Positions 1-8,127 of a stretch of 64,000 nt of DNA are shown here, piece after piece (positions within the stretch are counted from its first letter, which is position 1; each line of letters starts with the position of its first letter). The notes below the pieces were generated by a model. It made no database searches. It was not told the DNA's origin and worked only from the letters and a program-made list of their open reading frames with translations. The stretch is taken from the NCBI GenBank assembly GCA_040081075.1, contig JBEBHJ010000006.1:1-64000 (forward strand), read 5' to 3'. Both the position numbers and the translations under genes were made by a program. The stretch comes from JANJUB01 sp040081075. Its GTDB lineage: Bacteria; Armatimonadota; Fimbriimonadia; Fimbriimonadales; Fimbriimonadaceae.

Positions 1-1696
1 AACTCGCTTCCCAAGGCAGCGGTATGATTCGCTCCCCCAATCCAGCCAGATCAATATCAGTCGCTTCAGCCTTCGCCGCGGGCTTGGTTTCGTTTCCAGC
101 GGGTTCCTCGTCGCCGTTCCTCAGAAGCGGGTTTGTTCCATCCTTTGAAAGGATGAGAGCATACACGCGCTGAGCCCTCTCCGTGTGCATATTAAACTCA
201 AAATCGCCGAAAGTTGGGTTGAACGTCCGTTTCGAGATGATGTACAGATACTTGCCGTTGCGATCAAATGCGACCGAATCGTCGCTGTAATACCCTTCGG
301 TCACCTTCGTGTTTGTTTTCTTCTCAACGTTGTACAGATGAACCGCACCAAACAAGTTATCACCTGTCGTGACATAGGCAATCCACTTGCTATCAGCCGA
401 CCAATCGCTTGGTGTCGGCGCGCCGGTGTATTTCTCTTCAAACACCTTTTCAGTCTTCTTTGTGTCTAGGTCGAAGACGTACATCACGTTGCTTGACCAG
501 AAGCTCACCTTCTTGCTGTCTGGTGCCCAGGTGAAGTTATCCACCGTTAGGTCCTTTGGAGTCGGCAACTCTGTCCAAGCTCCTCCCATCTGAGGCGCTG
601 TGTAGATTCGGAACTCACCGGATTTGTCGCTTAAGAAGCCGATCACTTTGCCATCTGGCGACCAGGTCACGTTGGTTTCCTTGCTCGACGAGTCGCCTCC
701 GATGTTGCGGGTCTCTCCGGTCCGGGCCGGTACCGAGAATATCTCACCACGCGATTCAACTGCAACACGATTTCCGCTTGGGCTAACGCTCACGCTTGAA
801 ATAGAGGATGCAAGATTTCTCAGCGTCGGTCGAGCCGCGATGGCGTCCGTAGCAACTCGTGGGCTCAATGTTGAAACCACCTTCGTGGCCACATTGAAGG
901 TTTGCAGATAGCCGTTTCGCTCGAAGATAATCGTTTTTCCGTCCGTAGAGGGCCACTTGATATCGGCGTCGGCAAAGTTAGTTACCTGGATTTCTCGACC
1001 CGTTTTGGAATCGTACGACCAGAGGTTACGTGTTCCCTGAGTCCTATCGCAAATGTAGTAAATCGTATCGCCTACCCAAAGTGGGTTCCAGCGGTTTTCG
1101 CGTTGAGAAGGAATCTCTTTGTAGAAGCTCGCATCATCATCTGAAATCGCAATTCGGCCTTGGGTGCCGCCGCGATATCTTCGCCAGTTGAACATGTGCG
1201 AGTTGTTGCGATCAAAGGCGATTTTTCCATCGGGGGCGATGGACAGGTCAAAAATCTCCTGAAGCTTGGTTACTACTGGCAATCCGCCTTTGGGATCCAT
1301 ATAACGAAGTCCCATCGAAAACGAACCGGGCGTGCCCGCATCGGTAACATAGGCAATTTTTCCATCGGGCGTCCATCCTCGGCAGAGATCTGGGCTAGGA
1401 TTGTAGGTCAAGCGCTTTGGCTCGCCACCCTCGGCCGGAACCACATAGAGGTCGTTGGAGCCATCATAGGTTCCCGTGAACGCAATCCACTTGCCGTCAG
1501 GCGAAAAGTGGGGGAAGGCCTCGGGCCCGGGGTGGGTTGTCAGTCGTCGAGCAAGGCCGCCGCTCAGGTTGGAAGTCCACAAGTCTCCCGCGTAGACGAA
1601 GACCATTGAGTCGCCGTGAACATCGGGATAGCGGCAAAGGCGCATCTCAACTCCGGTTTGGGCGAGCGTCGCAGATAGGGCAATGGATAAGAGCAT
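1..1696 (-). CDS. Tricorn-type protease, N-terminal propeller part (runs off the left edge)
   Basis: Reading the minus strand from ATG at 1696 gives an open frame to the window edge (about 565 residues). It begins MLLSIALSATLAQ, a short signal peptide. Then comes the start typical of bacterial tricorn homologues (YPDVHGDSMVFVYAGDLW...), followed by many WD40/PD40-like blades with 'FSPDGKWIAFTG', 'TPDGKIAYVTD', 'SPSGNRVAVESRGEIFSVP' and 'WSADSKWIAYVT'. Family knowledge: tricorn proteins have six- and seven-bladed propellers, then a PDZ and an S41 serine-protease core. That core would lie outside the window, so catalytic residues cannot be checked. The role would be degradation of peptides in the periplasm (inference). 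It is divergent from the FG-GAP gene at 1840. The alternative is a TolB-like propeller without a protease; the N-terminal signature favours tricorn. Confidence 0.8.
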   Translation of the reverse strand, partial: MLLSIALSATLAQTGVEMRLCRYPDVHGDSMVFVYAGDLWTSNLSGGLARRLTTHPGPEAFPHFSPDGKWIAFTGTYDGSNDLYVVPAEGGEPKRLTYNPSPDLCRGWTPDGKIAYVTDAGTPGSFSMGLRYMDPKGGLPVVTKLQEIFDLSIAPDGKIAFDRNNSHMFNWRRYRGGTQGRIAISDDDASFYKEIPSQRENRWNPLWVGDTIYYICDRTQGTRNLWSYDSKTGREIQVTNFADADIKWPSTDGKTIIFERNGYLQTFNVATKVVSTLSPRVATDAIAARPTLRNLASSISSVSVSPSGNRVAVESRGEIFSVPARTGETRNIGGDSSSKETNVTWSPDGKVIGFLSDKSGEFRIYTAPQMGGAWTELPTPKDLTVDNFTWAPDSKKVSFWSSNVMYVFDLDTKKTEKVFEEKYTGAPTPSDWSADSKWIAYVTTGDNLFGAVHLYNVEKKTNTKVTEGYYSDDSVAFDRNGKYLYIISKRTFNPTFGDFEFNMHTERAQRVYALILSKDGTNPLLRNGDEEPAGNETKPAAKAEATDIDLAGLGERIIPLPWEAS

Positions 1697-1839
1697 CGCC
1701 CTTAATTTACCGGAGCGCGCGTGGAGTCCTAGGTCGCCTAGCCATTTGACCCATAAGCCAGCAGCTTCTAGACCTTGCCGGCTTACGGGCAACCCTTAGG
1801 CGTCGGAGGTAAAGTCCTCGTAGAACCAACCATACGATC

Positions 1840-2958
1840 ATGATTATTTCGGCGCTTCTCGCAATCTTCGCCCAGAGCGGTCCACCCGAAGTCACATTCA
1901 AGAAAACCGTCCTTGATACCCGCTTCGTCGCCGAAGGCGTGGCCGTGGGGGATGTGAATCGCGATCGGAAACTCGATATCCTTGCCGGCAATGTTTGGTA
2001 CGAGGCACCCGATTGGAAGCCGCACGAAATCGCTCCGGTTCCGAAACTTGACCCAAAGAAGGAATACAGCAACAGCTTTCACGGCTGGACAGCCGACCTT
2101 AACCGCGATGGCTGGGTGGATCAGATTGTCATCGGGATGCCGGGCGAAAAAGCGATTTGGCGCGAAAACCCAAAGGGTGCCCCCGGCCCTTGGAAAGAGC
2201 ACCTCATTTGGCGAAGCGCGGGCAACGAGAGCCCGCTTTACGAAGACCTTTTTGGCAACGGCAAAAAAGTGCTTATCATGGGCTATGACGATGCTCACTT
2301 AGCCTGGTTCGAACCCGCCACTGACCCCTGCAAAGAATGGATTTGCCACGACGTGAGCGAGCTGAAAGGGGCCGGATCGCAGCGGTATTCGCACGGTCTA
2401 GGCGTCGGCGATTTGGTGGGGGATAAGGCCAACGAAATCATCACAACCGGCGGTTATTACACGTTTTCTGAGGGTGCGTGGACGTTTACCAAAGCCGACC
2501 TCGGCCCCGAATGCGCCCACATGTTCGCCCTAGATGTGAACGGAGACAAGCGCCGCGATGTCCTCTCAACCTCGGCCCACGCCCGCGGAGTCTGGTGGCA
2601 CGAGCAGCTTCCGGACCGGATCGTGCGCCGAGGGTTTGCAAGGCAAGTGATAGACGAAACCATCTCGGTAACCCACGCCGCGAAGCTGGTGCCCATAGGC
2701 AAATCAATGAACCTAATCACGGGCAAAAGAAAATGGGGCCACCCACCGGGGGTGGATATAGGGTCAGAAGAGCCATGCTTGCTGGTGCGCTACGAGCTCG
2801 GGCCAAATGGGGCTTGGGTTCGGCATATTATTGATGAAGATTCTGGGGTTGGGACCCAGTTTGTGGTTCATGACATCAATAAGGATGGGCGACTGGATAT
2901 TGTTACGAGCAACAAGAATGGCGTATTCTTGTTTGAGCAGCGTCCAATCCGGGGATAG
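1840..2958 (+). CDS. Secreted FG-GAP/VCBS-repeat protein
   Basis: 372 residues. A short hydrophobic N-terminus (MIISALLAIFAQ) reads as a signal peptide. The body is a beta-propeller of FG-GAP/VCBS repeats, visible as recurring calcium-loop-like motifs: GDVNRDRKLDIL (about residue 30), ADLNRDGWVDQIV (about 88), GDLVGDKANEII (about 190), LDVNGDKRRDVL (about 227) and HDINKDGRLDIV near the C-terminus. Such proteins are extracellular and often bind carbohydrate or protein ligands; no catalytic domain is visible. The gene stands alone. It is followed by a tandem-repeat block, and a 76-codon open stretch in the same frame restarts inside that block after the TAG at 2956-2958. The specific ligand is unknown. 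Confidence 0.75.
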   Translation: MIISALLAIFAQSGPPEVTFKKTVLDTRFVAEGVAVGDVNRDRKLDILAGNVWYEAPDWKPHEIAPVPKLDPKKEYSNSFHGWTADLNRDGWVDQIVIGMPGEKAIWRENPKGAPGPWKEHLIWRSAGNESPLYEDLFGNGKKVLIMGYDDAHLAWFEPATDPCKEWICHDVSELKGAGSQRYSHGLGVGDLVGDKANEIITTGGYYTFSEGAWTFTKADLGPECAHMFALDVNGDKRRDVLSTSAHARGVWWHEQLPDRIVRRGFARQVIDETISVTHAAKLVPIGKSMNLITGKRKWGHPPGVDIGSEEPCLLVRYELGPNGAWVRHIIDEDSGVGTQFVVHDINKDGRLDIVTSNKNGVFLFEQRPIRG

Positions 2959-3055
2959 CGGTGGCTGGGCATGTTGCTTTGAGGTAACGAAGCAAAGAGC
3001 CGGGGAGACTCTCGTCCAACCCCGGCTCGTGCCCCCGTCCGGCTCGCACGTACAG

Positions 3056-3315
3056 TTGCCGATGGCGCGAGGAAACCTGCCGGGATGGGTGCGAAACTTA
3101 CCGAAGACGCACCCATATCTGCCTGGGACGCGCTCAGATCTGCCGAGGACGCACTCAATTCAGGGGAAGGCTGGCTCTCTTCTCGTGCAAGCGCGCTCCC
3201 TTCCCCTAACGGGAGTGGGAATTCCGGGGGAGGCTGGTTCCCTTCTCGTGCTGGCGCGGTCCTGTTCCCGAACGGGAGTGGGAATACCGGGGAAGGTTGG
3301 CTCTCTTCTCGCTGA
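3056..3315. repeat. 21-bp tandem repeat array (minisatellite), with 63-bp higher-order units
   Basis: This fills most of the 435-base gap between the genes at 1840 and 3394. Units begin at 3056, 3077, 3098, 3119, 3140, 3161, 3182, 3203, 3224, 3245, 3266, 3287 and 3308 (last one partial), each exactly 21 bp with no indel. The left part is made of units starting CTGCCG/TTGCCG/TTACCG and carrying GACGC or GGGTGCG. The right part is a 63-bp trimer repeated at 3161, 3224 and 3287, containing GGCTGG, CTCGTG and AACGGGAGTGGGAAT. Because 21 is divisible by three, several frames stay open. In the frame of the 2807-3352 reading the units translate as heptapeptides LPxxRxx. No good start or ribosome site supports a protein, so I treat it as non-coding DNA. 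Confidence 0.85.
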
Positions 3316-3393
3316 TTGGGACATGAGGATCGCCATAAAAATCATGAATTGATCGGCGCGTAACTAATCCGTATCTGGTTCGTCAAGCAATCA

Positions 3394-4140
3394 ATGTTCA
3401 GCCTGTTGGCCACGATCCTGTACTCCACCCAAGCCGCCCAAGCTGAGCCCATTGGCGACCTCAATAAGTTGGACTTTCTAAAGTGCTTCGCCAATGTGGG
3501 ATACGAGGTTCGTAACCCACGTGACGCATCCTTTGCAACCGTGCGGAGTGGCGATACACAGATACACCTTCAGTTGACCTACAATCAGCGGCCCGGATCG
3601 AGCGAACTATTCGTTCACCGCGCGTCAGCGCGATTGGAGTTCGACGTGTCTGCTACGGTGCCCAAAAAGGGCATTGCGGACTGGATTGCGAAGGAGAAGC
3701 TTGCGGGCGAAGTTTGGGGCGATTCCTTTTTGGGGGGGCGTGTTGTGATCAATGGTGCAATCGGTACCTCGGACGACACAAGGGACACCTTGAGATTAAA
3801 CACAGAAAAGTTCCTTGATGCTTGTCGTAAGCTGGGGCGACACCTGAAGCCATCGGGGGCAAAAATCTCCGCGAAACTGTTCGAGTTGGGCAAGGCTCCA
3901 CTGGATATGAAGGAAAGAGTCGAAACTATGGCTCTGGAAGACATGGCCTACATCATCGAGAAAATGGGCTGGGAAAGGTTTGTCCCAGGGCTGGGTGGTA
4001 AGGGCTGGATGATCGCGGGTAAACCGAAGGGAGTTGCGATTATTTTCAATGGGATGCCCGGCCCGAACCATGGTTGCGGGATGTATTCAATTACGCAAAT
4101 AGGCAAGAGGCAAACCGACTATTTCATGCGGCTCGCATGA
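3394..4140 (+). CDS. Hypothetical two-domain (YbjN-like?) protein, ended early by an in-frame TGA
   Basis: 248 residues up to TGA at 4138-4140. The N-terminus (MFSLLATILYSTQAAQA) resembles a signal peptide. Residues about 25-155 and about 175 onwards look like two copies of one alpha/beta fold. The first ends 'IADWIAKEKLAGEVWGD...LDACRKLG'. The second is cut by the TGA, but the same frame continues after it with 'DINWAKAAVHGN...ASRVKALG', the matching end of the second copy. The pattern (hydrophobic start, GYEV, WN-like motif, late 'EKFLDACRKLG' helix) resembles YbjN-type domains; I am not certain of the family. Function unknown. Whether the shortened form is stable is not known; see the next entry. 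Confidence 0.55.
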   Translation: MFSLLATILYSTQAAQAEPIGDLNKLDFLKCFANVGYEVRNPRDASFATVRSGDTQIHLQLTYNQRPGSSELFVHRASARLEFDVSATVPKKGIADWIAKEKLAGEVWGDSFLGGRVVINGAIGTSDDTRDTLRLNTEKFLDACRKLGRHLKPSGAKISAKLFELGKAPLDMKERVETMALEDMAYIIEKMGWERFVPGLGGKGWMIAGKPKGVAIIFNGMPGPNHGCGMYSITQIGKRQTDYFMRLA

Positions 4141-4287
4141 GACATCAATTGGGCAAAGGCCGCAGTACACGGAAATTCGTTTCATGTTGAGAGCGTTCTA
4201 GATACTACGGGGGGCATCACCATTCTCGAAGTTAGGTCGCGCATTCTCGATTTCGCCTCAAGAGTCAAGGCTCTGGGCTTGAATTAA
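4138..4287 (+). pseudogene. In-frame continuation of the 3394 gene beyond the TGA
   Basis: From 4141 to TAA at 4285-4287 the frame of the 3394 gene is open and encodes 48 residues beginning DINWAKAAVHGN and ending FASRVKALGLN. It aligns with the end of the first domain of the same protein, with the TGA falling opposite a glycine (KKGIADW against LA*DINW). A GGA to TGA change is the simplest explanation. The full protein would be 297 residues plus the interrupted codon. No Shine-Dalgarno site and no start codon lies near 4141, so the stretch is not an independent gene. Selenocysteine is unlikely: there is no cysteine partner and no clear hairpin just downstream. Confidence 0.6.
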
Positions 4288-4340
4288 CGCTAGTTCCAAA
4301 CCAATCAACTGTTATCCTCCGCTCCCAGAGGGATTTTGAA

Positions 4341-5165
4341 TTACCTAAACGACCCCAGCGCGATACCCTTTGTGAAGTATCGCTGGGTGAACATGAAGAC
4401 TAGGAACAGGGGGATTAGGACGATTACGGCGGCTGTCATTTGTAGCGGCCAGTTGCTTTGCCCGTAAGAGTTCTTGAACACCGAAAGCCCAACTTCCAGC
4501 GTTCGCATTTCGGTGGAGTTTGTGTAGATCATGGGGTTGAAGAAGTCGGTCCAGGTGGCAAAGAAGGCGAAGGCGCCGGCGGTGGCGAGGGCGGCTTTGG
4601 AGAGCGGCATCACCACTTTCCAATAAATCTTCAGATCGCTCGCGCCATCGAGCCGGGCCGCCTCATCAAGCTCGCGCGGGATTTGCATGAAGAACTGCCT
4701 CAACAAAAACACGGCAAATGAGGAGCTGATCCCAGGAACGATGAGGGCGGCGTAGGTATCCAGCCATCCCGCTCCTTTCAACATCAAGTAAACCGGAATC
4801 TGAGTGACCGGCCCGGCAAACATCATCGCCACCAAAAAGAGAGAAAATGCCAGATTTTGACCACGAAACTTGAGCCGCGCAAACGCGTAGGCAGCAAGCG
4901 AGGTTACGAGAAGTTGCGCTATAACAACCGTAACCGTTACGAAAACCGTATTCGCAAAAAACCGTAAGACTGGCAGATTGGGGTGAAACAAGACGAACCG
5001 GTAGTTGTCCCAAACGGGGTTTTCGGGGACGAGTTTCTCGAAGGCGGGAATGGCCGATTTGGGCGGCTGAAGCGAAACCAGCACCATCCAAAGGAATGGT
5101 GCGAAGAGGAACACCGCCAAGAGCGTGAGTACCGCATAAGTCGCAATCGCTTTGCCCACTTTCAT
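4341..5165 (-). CDS. Carbohydrate ABC transporter permease (MalG/CUT1 type)
   Basis: 274 residues with about six transmembrane segments (first at about 10-30, others near 75-97, 110-130, 140-155, 190-210 and 240-262). The cytoplasmic EAA loop that contacts the ATPase is present (EAARLDGASDLKIYWKVVMP, about residues 185-204), as is the usual C-terminus ending in GIALGSFR. Family knowledge: the second of two permeases in sugar importers of the CUT1 class, partnered by a MalF-like permease, a binding protein and an MsmX/UgpC ATPase. None of those lies in this window, so the partners must be elsewhere. Its ATG overlaps the stop of the tautomerase gene upstream by 4 bases, so the two are translated together. 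Confidence 0.9.
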   Translation of the reverse strand: MKVGKAIATYAVLTLLAVFLFAPFLWMVLVSLQPPKSAIPAFEKLVPENPVWDNYRFVLFHPNLPVLRFFANTVFVTVTVVIAQLLVTSLAAYAFARLKFRGQNLAFSLFLVAMMFAGPVTQIPVYLMLKGAGWLDTYAALIVPGISSSFAVFLLRQFFMQIPRELDEAARLDGASDLKIYWKVVMPLSKAALATAGAFAFFATWTDFFNPMIYTNSTEMRTLEVGLSVFKNSYGQSNWPLQMTAAVIVLIPLFLVFMFTQRYFTKGIALGSFR

Positions 5166-5515
5166 GTCTTGAGGTAAGTCTCCTTATCCATCTCGCGGAT
5201 CTCGACCGTGACTCCTACGGTTCGATTTGAAACTTGATCCGCGAGCCTCGTTCCGAGGACCTCAAACATCCGCATACTCACTTGCTTACGAAGCTCCGTT
5301 GATCGTCCCGAGAGGAGGCTCACTTCACAGTGTACGAATCCTTCTGGTGCTCCTTCGCCCATCACCCACTCGTCAATCGGCACAAGGAGGCACTTGATTG
5401 CGGCGGGTTCGATGCTCTCGCAGGCTGACAGTTCCAACACGAGGTTCGCCAGCAGTGCTCTAACATCCAGAGAGGGAATAATATTGCGCGTTGCCCGAAT
5501 CTGAATGTGTGGCAT
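5162..5515 (-). CDS. Tautomerase-superfamily protein, 5-carboxymethyl-2-hydroxymuconate isomerase (HpaF)-like
   Basis: 117 residues starting MPH, which leaves the N-terminal proline that acts as general base in the tautomerase superfamily. The length and the pattern 'GFVHCEVSLLSGRSTELRKQVSMRMFEVL' in the second half match CHMI/HpaF proteins of homoprotocatechuate breakdown. No other hpa gene lies nearby, so the true substrate is open. The stop codon overlaps the start of the ABC permease by 4 bases. The start codon lies 2 nt after a perfect 8-bp hairpin (next entry). Confidence 0.7.
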   Translation of the reverse strand: MPHIQIRATRNIIPSLDVRALLANLVLELSACESIEPAAIKCLLVPIDEWVMGEGAPEGFVHCEVSLLSGRSTELRKQVSMRMFEVLGTRLADQVSNRTVGVTVEIREMDKETYLKT

Positions 5516-5517
5516 AG

Positions 5518-5551
5518 GATGTCTCTTCTTGTTTTACCAGGATGAGACATC
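5518..5551 (-). promoter_or_regulatory. 8-bp stem-loop directly in front of the tautomerase start codon
   Basis: GATGTCTC (5518-5525) and GAGACATC (5544-5551) are perfect inverted repeats with an 18-base spacer. On the minus strand the second arm ends two bases before the ATG at 5515 and takes in part of the AAGAAGAG stretch that would serve as ribosome site. It could mask that site, or act as a weak terminator for the PEP-CTERM gene that ends at 5561; no U-run follows the stem. Confidence 0.35.
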
Positions 5552-5560
5552 GAGACTTGT

Positions 5561-6181
5561 TTAGCGACGCCTTCGCCGATTCAATATCATTGCAAAGAGT
5601 CCAAACGCAGCTAGCGTACTTGGCTCGGGAACGGCTGACATCTCGAAGGCGCTGAACGGCATATTGTTCACGTATGAATAGTTAACTCCGTCACTTGAAA
5701 CGCTCATGCGACCGAACTGATTCGTGTCGCAATCATTCCAAGCCGCATAAGTGTCTAGCGAAGTCGGGGCCATCGAAATCCAATACTTGGTTCCCTGATT
5801 CAGTTGTACCGTTGGGTTCGCGATTCCAATTTGGATGACCGGTGCGGTGGTGTTAAATGGCGCCATGTTCCCAAACTGATAGGTGCCAAGGATCGTTCCC
5901 ATGGTATCGCCCGCTCCGTTTGCATGAATCCGAATGATCGCCTCATTCGCACCCGTTAAGTGGTGCGCGCCGACTTTTATCTGACGCACCAAACCGGTGG
6001 CACCGGCAGAGAACTGCCAACCCCACTCGCCGTGCAGCTGGGTGATGGAGTTGTTTGCTCCAGAAATAGCCCGCCCGATGTTCTGGATGTAACTATCGCC
6101 TGGTCCAAGAGTTGAAAAGAAAGTTTGCGCTTGAGATGCAACCACCGTCAAGGCAAACGATAGGATTAGAAATGGCTTCAC
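5561..6181 (-). CDS. PEP-CTERM sorting-domain surface protein
   Basis: About 206 residues from the GTG at 6181 (VKPFLILSFALTVVASQAQ, a clean signal peptide). An ATG at 6238 in the same frame would add 19 residues that do not look like a signal sequence and would overlap nusB. The C-terminus has the PEP-CTERM anchor: VPEP (AVPEPSTLAAFG), a hydrophobic segment (LAAFGLFAMIL) and an arginine cluster (NRRRRR). Such proteins are processed by an exosortase and displayed on the surface or in the matrix. The middle part is a beta-rich domain with no family I recognise. It lies just downstream of nusB on the same strand. Confidence 0.8.
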   Translation of the reverse strand: MKPFLILSFALTVVASQAQTFFSTLGPGDSYIQNIGRAISGANNSITQLHGEWGWQFSAGATGLVRQIKVGAHHLTGANEAIIRIHANGAGDTMGTILGTYQFGNMAPFNTTAPVIQIGIANPTVQLNQGTKYWISMAPTSLDTYAAWNDCDTNQFGRMSVSSDGVNYSYVNNMPFSAFEMSAVPEPSTLAAFGLFAMILNRRRRR

Positions 6182-6216
6182 ATGCAAAGGAGCACGGAGA
6201 GTTTGAAAAAATACGC

Positions 6217-6759
6217 TCAATCCGAACGAACTTTCCAAGCCCCGGCTTTTAGCATGGATTCGGCTGCTTCAGGCGTGAGTTGCTCTTCCTCAACGGGTTC
6301 TTCAGGTTCAGGCGCCTCGCTTTGCTCGCCGTTCTCAGGATTCCAATCTGCCTTCGGAGTATCGTTAAGCAAGCTGCCAAGAACGCCATTCACAAACTTT
6401 CCGCTTTCGATCGTGCTGTACTTGCGCACGATTTCAATCGCCTCATTGAGGGTTACTGCAGGCGGGATCGTAGGTTCAAAAAGTAGTTCTGCGGTTGCGA
6501 CGCGCATAACGTTTTTGTCCACAAGAGCAATCCGATGAAGCTCCCAGTCGTGCAAATGTGCAGTGATGAGATCATCAATCTCCGTTCCGTGAGCAGCGAC
6601 GTGACGGACGAGACCCTCCGCGTATCGGAAAAGATCATCGTTCAGTTCGTTGCTTTCGCGCAACTCAAACAGGACGTCTCTGACGAGAACTTGTCCAACT
6701 TCGATTTGATAAAGGGCTTTGAGGGCAGCTTCGCGTGCGCGACGGCGGGACTTAATCAA
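6217..6759 (-). CDS. nusB: Transcription antitermination factor NusB
   Basis: 180 residues from TTG at 6759. NusB forms a complex with NusE (S10) on boxA RNA and supports rRNA transcription. The N-terminus KSRRRAREAALKALYQIE is the family signature; 'VALVDK'-type (IALVDKNVMRVATAELLF) and 'NEAIEIVRKYSTIESGKFVNGVLGSLL' are the core helices. The start is chosen because GGAGG lies six bases upstream and the TTG overlaps the accC stop by only 8 bases; an ATG at 6810 would overlap accC by 59. The C-terminal 45 residues are an acidic tail (EQSEAPEPEEPVEEEQLTPEA) absent from most NusB proteins. Confidence 0.93.
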   Translation of the reverse strand: MIKSRRRAREAALKALYQIEVGQVLVRDVLFELRESNELNDDLFRYAEGLVRHVAAHGTEIDDLITAHLHDWELHRIALVDKNVMRVATAELLFEPTIPPAVTLNEAIEIVRKYSTIESGKFVNGVLGSLLNDTPKADWNPENGEQSEAPEPEEPVEEEQLTPEAAESMLKAGAWKVRSD

Positions 6760-8110
6760 GCCCACCCTCCGTGAGCCAACGCGGAACCCAGCCAGTGTGG
6801 AAGTCGCCACTCACATAATCTTCCGCCGCCACGAGCTTTCGCAAGAATGGGATGTTGGTCTTGATTCCCTCAACTTCAAATTCATGTAAAGCACTCTGAA
6901 GGCGGGCTACGGCTTCGGCGCGATCTTTGCCAACCACAATCAGTTTGGCCAACATCGGATCATAGAATGGGCTGACGGTGAAGCCCGTGTAGCAATGGGT
7001 ATCCATGCGAATGCCCCTGCCTCCGGGAGCGCGCCATTGGGTAATCAAACCGGTGCTAGGCGAGAAATCGGTCGCCGGGTCTTGGGCGGTTATTCTGGCT
7101 TCTATCGCATGGCCCTTGAGTTGAATGTCTGCCTGCGTGAACGGTAACTTCTCCCCCGCGGCGATGCGAAGCATCGTCTGCATCAGGTCAATCCCCGTGA
7201 TCTCTTCGGTGACCGGATGCTCAACTTGTAGCCGCGTGTTCATCTCAAGGAAGTAGTAGTCAAACTGATCATCCACCAAGAACTCCACTGTCCCTGCGTT
7301 TTGATAGCCCACCGACCAAGCCACTTTAACGGCAGCCTCACCCATCTTGCGCCTTACCTCGGGCGGTAACTGCGCGAACGGGGCTTCCTCAACGATTTTT
7401 TGATGGCGCAGGTTTTGGATAGAGCATTCACGCTCGCCCAGATAAACCATGTTTCCGTGCTGATCTCCGATGATTTGAATCTCAACGTGCCTTGGGTTAA
7501 CCACGCACTTTTCGACCAACATTTCTCCGCTTCCGAAGCTTGCCTGGGCCTCAGCTGCTGCCATTTTGAAGGCCGCTGGAAGCTCTTCCGGATCATCCAC
7601 GCGTCGAATTCCGCGTCCTCCGCCTCCGGCTACTGCTTTTAGCAAGATGGGATAGCCGATCTCTTCGGCAACTTTCAAGGCTTCAATATCGGATGCAACC
7701 GCACCATCGGAACCTGGAACCACGGGGCAACCCGAAGCGATCGCGGCTTCTTTAGCCCGGGCCTTATCACCCATCGCTTCGATGGCGCTTACGGGCGGGC
7801 CGATGAACTTGATCCCCAATTCCGCCAACGCCTCGGCAAAATGCGCCCGCTCTGAGAAATAGCCGTAACCAGGGTGAACGGCGTCCGCGCCGCTAATCTG
7901 AGCCGCCATTAAGATGTTGGCCAGGTTCAAATAGCTGTCTGCATTCGAACCTGCACCAACGCATATTGCCTCATCTGCAATCAGCGCATGGAGGCTGTCC
8001 TTGTCGGCTTGCGAGTACACAGCAACGCTGGGAATCCCCATTTCGCGGCATGCCCGCATCACGCGGCAAGCGATCTCTCCTCGATTGGCAACTAGAACCT
8101 TCTTCAGCAT
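6752..8110 (-). CDS. accC: Acetyl-CoA carboxylase, biotin carboxylase subunit
   Basis: 452 residues from the ATG at 8108-8110 (MLKKVLVANRGEIACRV). The longer upstream frame is not needed. It carboxylates biotin on the carrier protein with ATP and bicarbonate, the first step of malonyl-CoA and fatty-acid synthesis. Domains are the biotin-carboxylase N domain (HPGYGYFSE), ATP-grasp (glycine-rich AVAGGGGRGIRRV, then EMNTRLQVEHPVTE with the catalytic Arg/Glu) and the C domain. One oddity: the usual CS(V/I)QRRHQK reads CSIQNLRHQK, one residue longer beside the bicarbonate/biotin site. No accB (biotin carrier) is adjacent. nusB follows, overlapping. Confidence 0.93.
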   Translation of the reverse strand: MLKKVLVANRGEIACRVMRACREMGIPSVAVYSQADKDSLHALIADEAICVGAGSNADSYLNLANILMAAQISGADAVHPGYGYFSERAHFAEALAELGIKFIGPPVSAIEAMGDKARAKEAAIASGCPVVPGSDGAVASDIEALKVAEEIGYPILLKAVAGGGGRGIRRVDDPEELPAAFKMAAAEAQASFGSGEMLVEKCVVNPRHVEIQIIGDQHGNMVYLGERECSIQNLRHQKIVEEAPFAQLPPEVRRKMGEAAVKVAWSVGYQNAGTVEFLVDDQFDYYFLEMNTRLQVEHPVTEEITGIDLMQTMLRIAAGEKLPFTQADIQLKGHAIEARITAQDPATDFSPSTGLITQWRAPGGRGIRMDTHCYTGFTVSPFYDPMLAKLIVVGKDRAEAVARLQSALHEFEVEGIKTNIPFLRKLVAAEDYVSGDFHTGWVPRWLTEGGLD

Positions 8111-8127
8111 GGACGCTTTAAGTATGA

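Noticed and set aside
3056..3315. Possible CRISPR array in the repeat block
   Set aside because: Units are directly abutting and of 21 bp; there are no unique spacers and no cas genes nearby.
2807..3352. Open frame of 181 codons across the end of the FG-GAP gene and the repeats
   Set aside because: It starts out of frame inside the FG-GAP gene, has no ribosome site, and stays open because the 21-bp period is divisible by three.
4138..4140. TGA of the two-domain gene as a second selenocysteine codon
   Set aside because: No nearby Cys, no redox motif, no SECIS-like hairpin; the aligned residue in the sister domain is glycine.
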